NCBI RefSeq assembly: GCF_933775445.1 | Contig: NC_065877.1 | Location: 23,498,001-23,562,000, forward strand | Source of the DNA: Argentina anserina | Taxonomy: Eukaryota > Streptophyta > Magnoliopsida > Rosales > Rosaceae | Direction: 5' to 3' | Length of the DNA stretch: 64,000 bases | Shown: positions 61,965-64,000 of the stretch, piece after piece | Layout of the letters: every line of letters begins with the position of its first letter | Position numbering within the stretch: the stretch's first letter is position 1 | Translations under genes and position numbers: made by a program | The notes under the pieces: model-generated | The model's database searches: none | What the model was told of the DNA's origin: nothing | Seen by the model: the letters and a program-made list of their open reading frames with translations, nothing else

Positions 61965-62455
61965 GAATCTTATCAACATCCATGAATGATAAATCATAGC
62001 ATAGATCGAACTGCCGAATCGGAAAAATTTGGTGCTATCATATAGCTTTGTATCCGCTAAATTCGTGAGTTGGAGATAAGCGGACTCGAACCGTTGACAT
62101 CCACCACAGGCTAAACTACCGCCTCTTAGGACCCCGACTAATTCTACCATAGAGGCCAACGATAGACAATAACTCCCCCCCCCCCTCCGAACACAGCTTA
62201 CAACTTTCATCGTATTGTGTTCACCAAATAGCAACTTTTCTCAAAATCTCAAAAAAAAAGGAAGGGTGCTGAGTTGGAATACCATTCTAACTCATGATTC
62301 TTCTGGTTCTAGAGGATCTAGCTACATGAGAACCATGAACGAAGAACTTTCCCCCTTTTACACTCGACTCTTTGGTCTTAAGAATGCTGGTTTTAAGAAT
62401 GAGTTATTGTCCTTCTCCAACCCTTACTACCCAACCTTGTTCACGACCCCTATGC
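61965..62455 (-). pseudogene. trnA-UGC: Plastid trnA-UGC 3' exon with intron 3' part and trnA-rrn23 spacer
   Basis: On the minus strand: intron sequence (62455 to about 62106, including ttaagaccaaagagtcg and gctgtgttcggaggggg), then the trnA 3' exon ggatgtcaacggttcgagtc...tctcca (62105 to 62071), then spacer toward rrn23 (gctatatgatagcacc, tcggcagttcgatctatg). The T-loop ggttcgagtcc is intact, but the other half of the tRNA is elsewhere and in the opposite orientation (61517). Not functional. Confidence 0.85.
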
Positions 62456-62489
62456 CTTTTTAGGGCTACAGAGTCGCTCACAATCATTC

Positions 62490-62562
62490 GGATCGTACCA
62501 TTCAAGCCTTTTTTTCATGCTTATCTCAGAGGTCTGGAGAAAGCTACAATCAATAGGATTTA
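62490..62562 (+). pseudogene. Plastid trnI-GAU intron fragment (continuation)
   Basis: Reads gatcgtaccattcaagcc, ttttttcatgc and ggtctggagaaagctacaat then caataggatt, the sequence that follows the 59449-59592 fragment in plastid genomes. The two halves are 2.9 kb apart here. Confidence 0.7.
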
Positions 62563-62602
62563 TGATGGAAGCTTGTTGCTTAGAGGCCTCCCAATAAGAT
62601 CA

Positions 62603-62725
<123 letters not shown>

Positions 62726-63034
62726 TTAGTCATTTTAGTCCGGTCCGGTTTAAATAAGAAAAAGGAAACTCCCCCTGAGCCCCCCCCTTTATCCTCGGTC
62801 CACATAGACAAAATGTAGGACTGGTGCCGGCTCGTTCTCGGAATCCTAAAATAAAATAGAGATAGAGCAGATTGTTTCAGTGACATATCTTTCTTTCAGT
62901 TATTCCATTACCGTGTCCTAGTCTATTAATAAAAAAACGGATTCTTCCAATGTATAAAATAAAAATTCCAGATATATTCCTCGATCTTCAAAGAAGAGTG
63001 ACTCCTCTTTCATCGTCATTGGTCCTTCTTTCGA

Positions 63035-63205
63035 ATCTGCTGCTTCCTCTTTTCTGAAGAATATGTGAGTGATTCATATACAACATCTCTTTCTTTTATC
63101 AATGGTTCTACCAATTGATATGTTTCCCCATATAATTGAAATTCAATTTCTTGATATGTATCTACATTTTTTGGAAACTTATAAAGTTCCTTTTTTAAGC
63201 CTGAT
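63035..63205 (-). pseudogene. rpoB: Plastid rpoB fragment
   Basis: The minus strand reads FIDQ(stop)KRN-like sequence, then, after a frame change, [36 protein letters not shown] and E, an N-terminal stretch of the plastid RNA polymerase beta subunit. Stops and a shift are present at its start. Confidence 0.8.
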
Positions 63206-64000
63206 CAATGAACCTATAAAACCCTTTAAATTATATCTTTAAATCCGGGTATTGTAGATATTGCCTCATTTCCACCCCAAGAATTTTTTAAAATTTCCCA
63301 TTTATAGACAAAAACCCATTATTTGCTCATTCTTCATCAAATCGTAGGGACCGAGAGCCTAGCAATGATGGAATTTATATTTTGTTTACTGAATCACATG
63401 AAATTTTACCTAATATATGGAATGTGTGAAATATGTATGAACAAGGGAATACAATTTTTTTTTACTCAAATTGGAATTTGCAACAGATGGAAAGGAATTG
63501 ATAAATTATACATAGACTTATGGAATTTTGTTATAGAATATCAAAACAAAAAATGATTCAATTTCTACCATTATTATGATATTATGTGTTCGACTCCGGT
63601 TGGATACCCTAAAAGTATGCGGGATTTGGTCTGTTCAATGAGACAAAGACATAATAATGAACAATGATGAGCCAACTCTTACTAAAATTAGATATGGACC
63701 GTGAGGAAGAGTTGAACTCTTTTTTATTTCACTTTTTTGTTTCATTTTTAATTTTCAAAGAAAAAATAGTTGTGTTATTACATTACGTAGATACACATTT
63801 TCTATCGCGGGGACTACTTTACGACGACGGACGACCGCCCGTAGGGGGTTTACTGCACAAGGCCCCTGCAGAGGAAAAGTTGTATCCCCTGTTTTTGGAC
63901 CGAATAGACAAATCCCCCTTTCTTTCTTTTGATATTTCCAAACTTATAAACCAAATTTTTAGAAATGGCATGTGGACAAATAGGCAACGAAAAAGGGGCC

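Noticed and set aside
63341..63560. Plus-strand frame with FTESHEILPNIWN-like sequence
   Set aside because: Looks plastid-derived, but I could not assign it to a gene with confidence.

Overview
This is nuclear DNA of a flowering plant, almost certainly a eudicot. It is AT-rich, its genes have many small GT-AG exons, and gene islands are separated by transposable-element debris. It also holds a block of scrambled plastid DNA. A Rosaceae-type genome would fit the gene content, but that is a guess. Functions below come from recognising protein families in hand-translated exons; no database search was possible.

Layout. 1-1430: the first two coding exons of a minus-strand acyl-protein thioesterase/carboxylesterase-like gene that runs off the left edge. 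1.4-11.5 kb: repeats, MITEs and a RING-H2 remnant. 11.5-12.15 kb: an intron-bearing, decayed organellar-type HSP90 pseudogene. 12.2-13.4 kb: a Mutator-like foldback element with a solo LTR nested in it. 14.3-19.4 kb: a CACTA-type element with intact ends. 19.7-24.0 kb: a DRM-type de novo DNA methyltransferase gene on the plus strand, with splice-compatible downstream exons to 25.5 kb. 27.7-28.9 kb: a truncated second copy of the 5' part of that gene. 29.3-30.5 kb: a second copy of the Mutator-like element with a different nested insertion. 31.7-49.8 kb: four hAT-type elements with near-perfect target duplications, a 1.7-kb solo LTR and a complete but decayed Ty1/copia element. 50.7-53.3 kb: cytochrome c oxidase subunit 5b on the minus strand. 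54.4-58.6 kb: a complete 14-exon (6-4) photolyase (UVR3) gene on the minus strand. 59.2-64.0 kb: a patchwork of short plastid fragments (rrn23, trnI intron, ndhD, rpl2, rps19, psaA, atpB, psbC, trnA, psbN, rbcL, rpoB) in mixed order and orientation.

Three host genes look complete or nearly so: DRM, COX5B and UVR3. They are unrelated housekeeping or genome-maintenance genes and nothing suggests an operon-like system. The most interesting signals are: a DRM gene with an apparent one-base frame conflict in its N-terminal exon, a decayed partial paralogue beside it, and an in-frame chain of splice sites that could add a membrane-spanning tail; nested insertions whose empty sites are preserved in a sister element in the same window; and the shuffled plastid mosaic.
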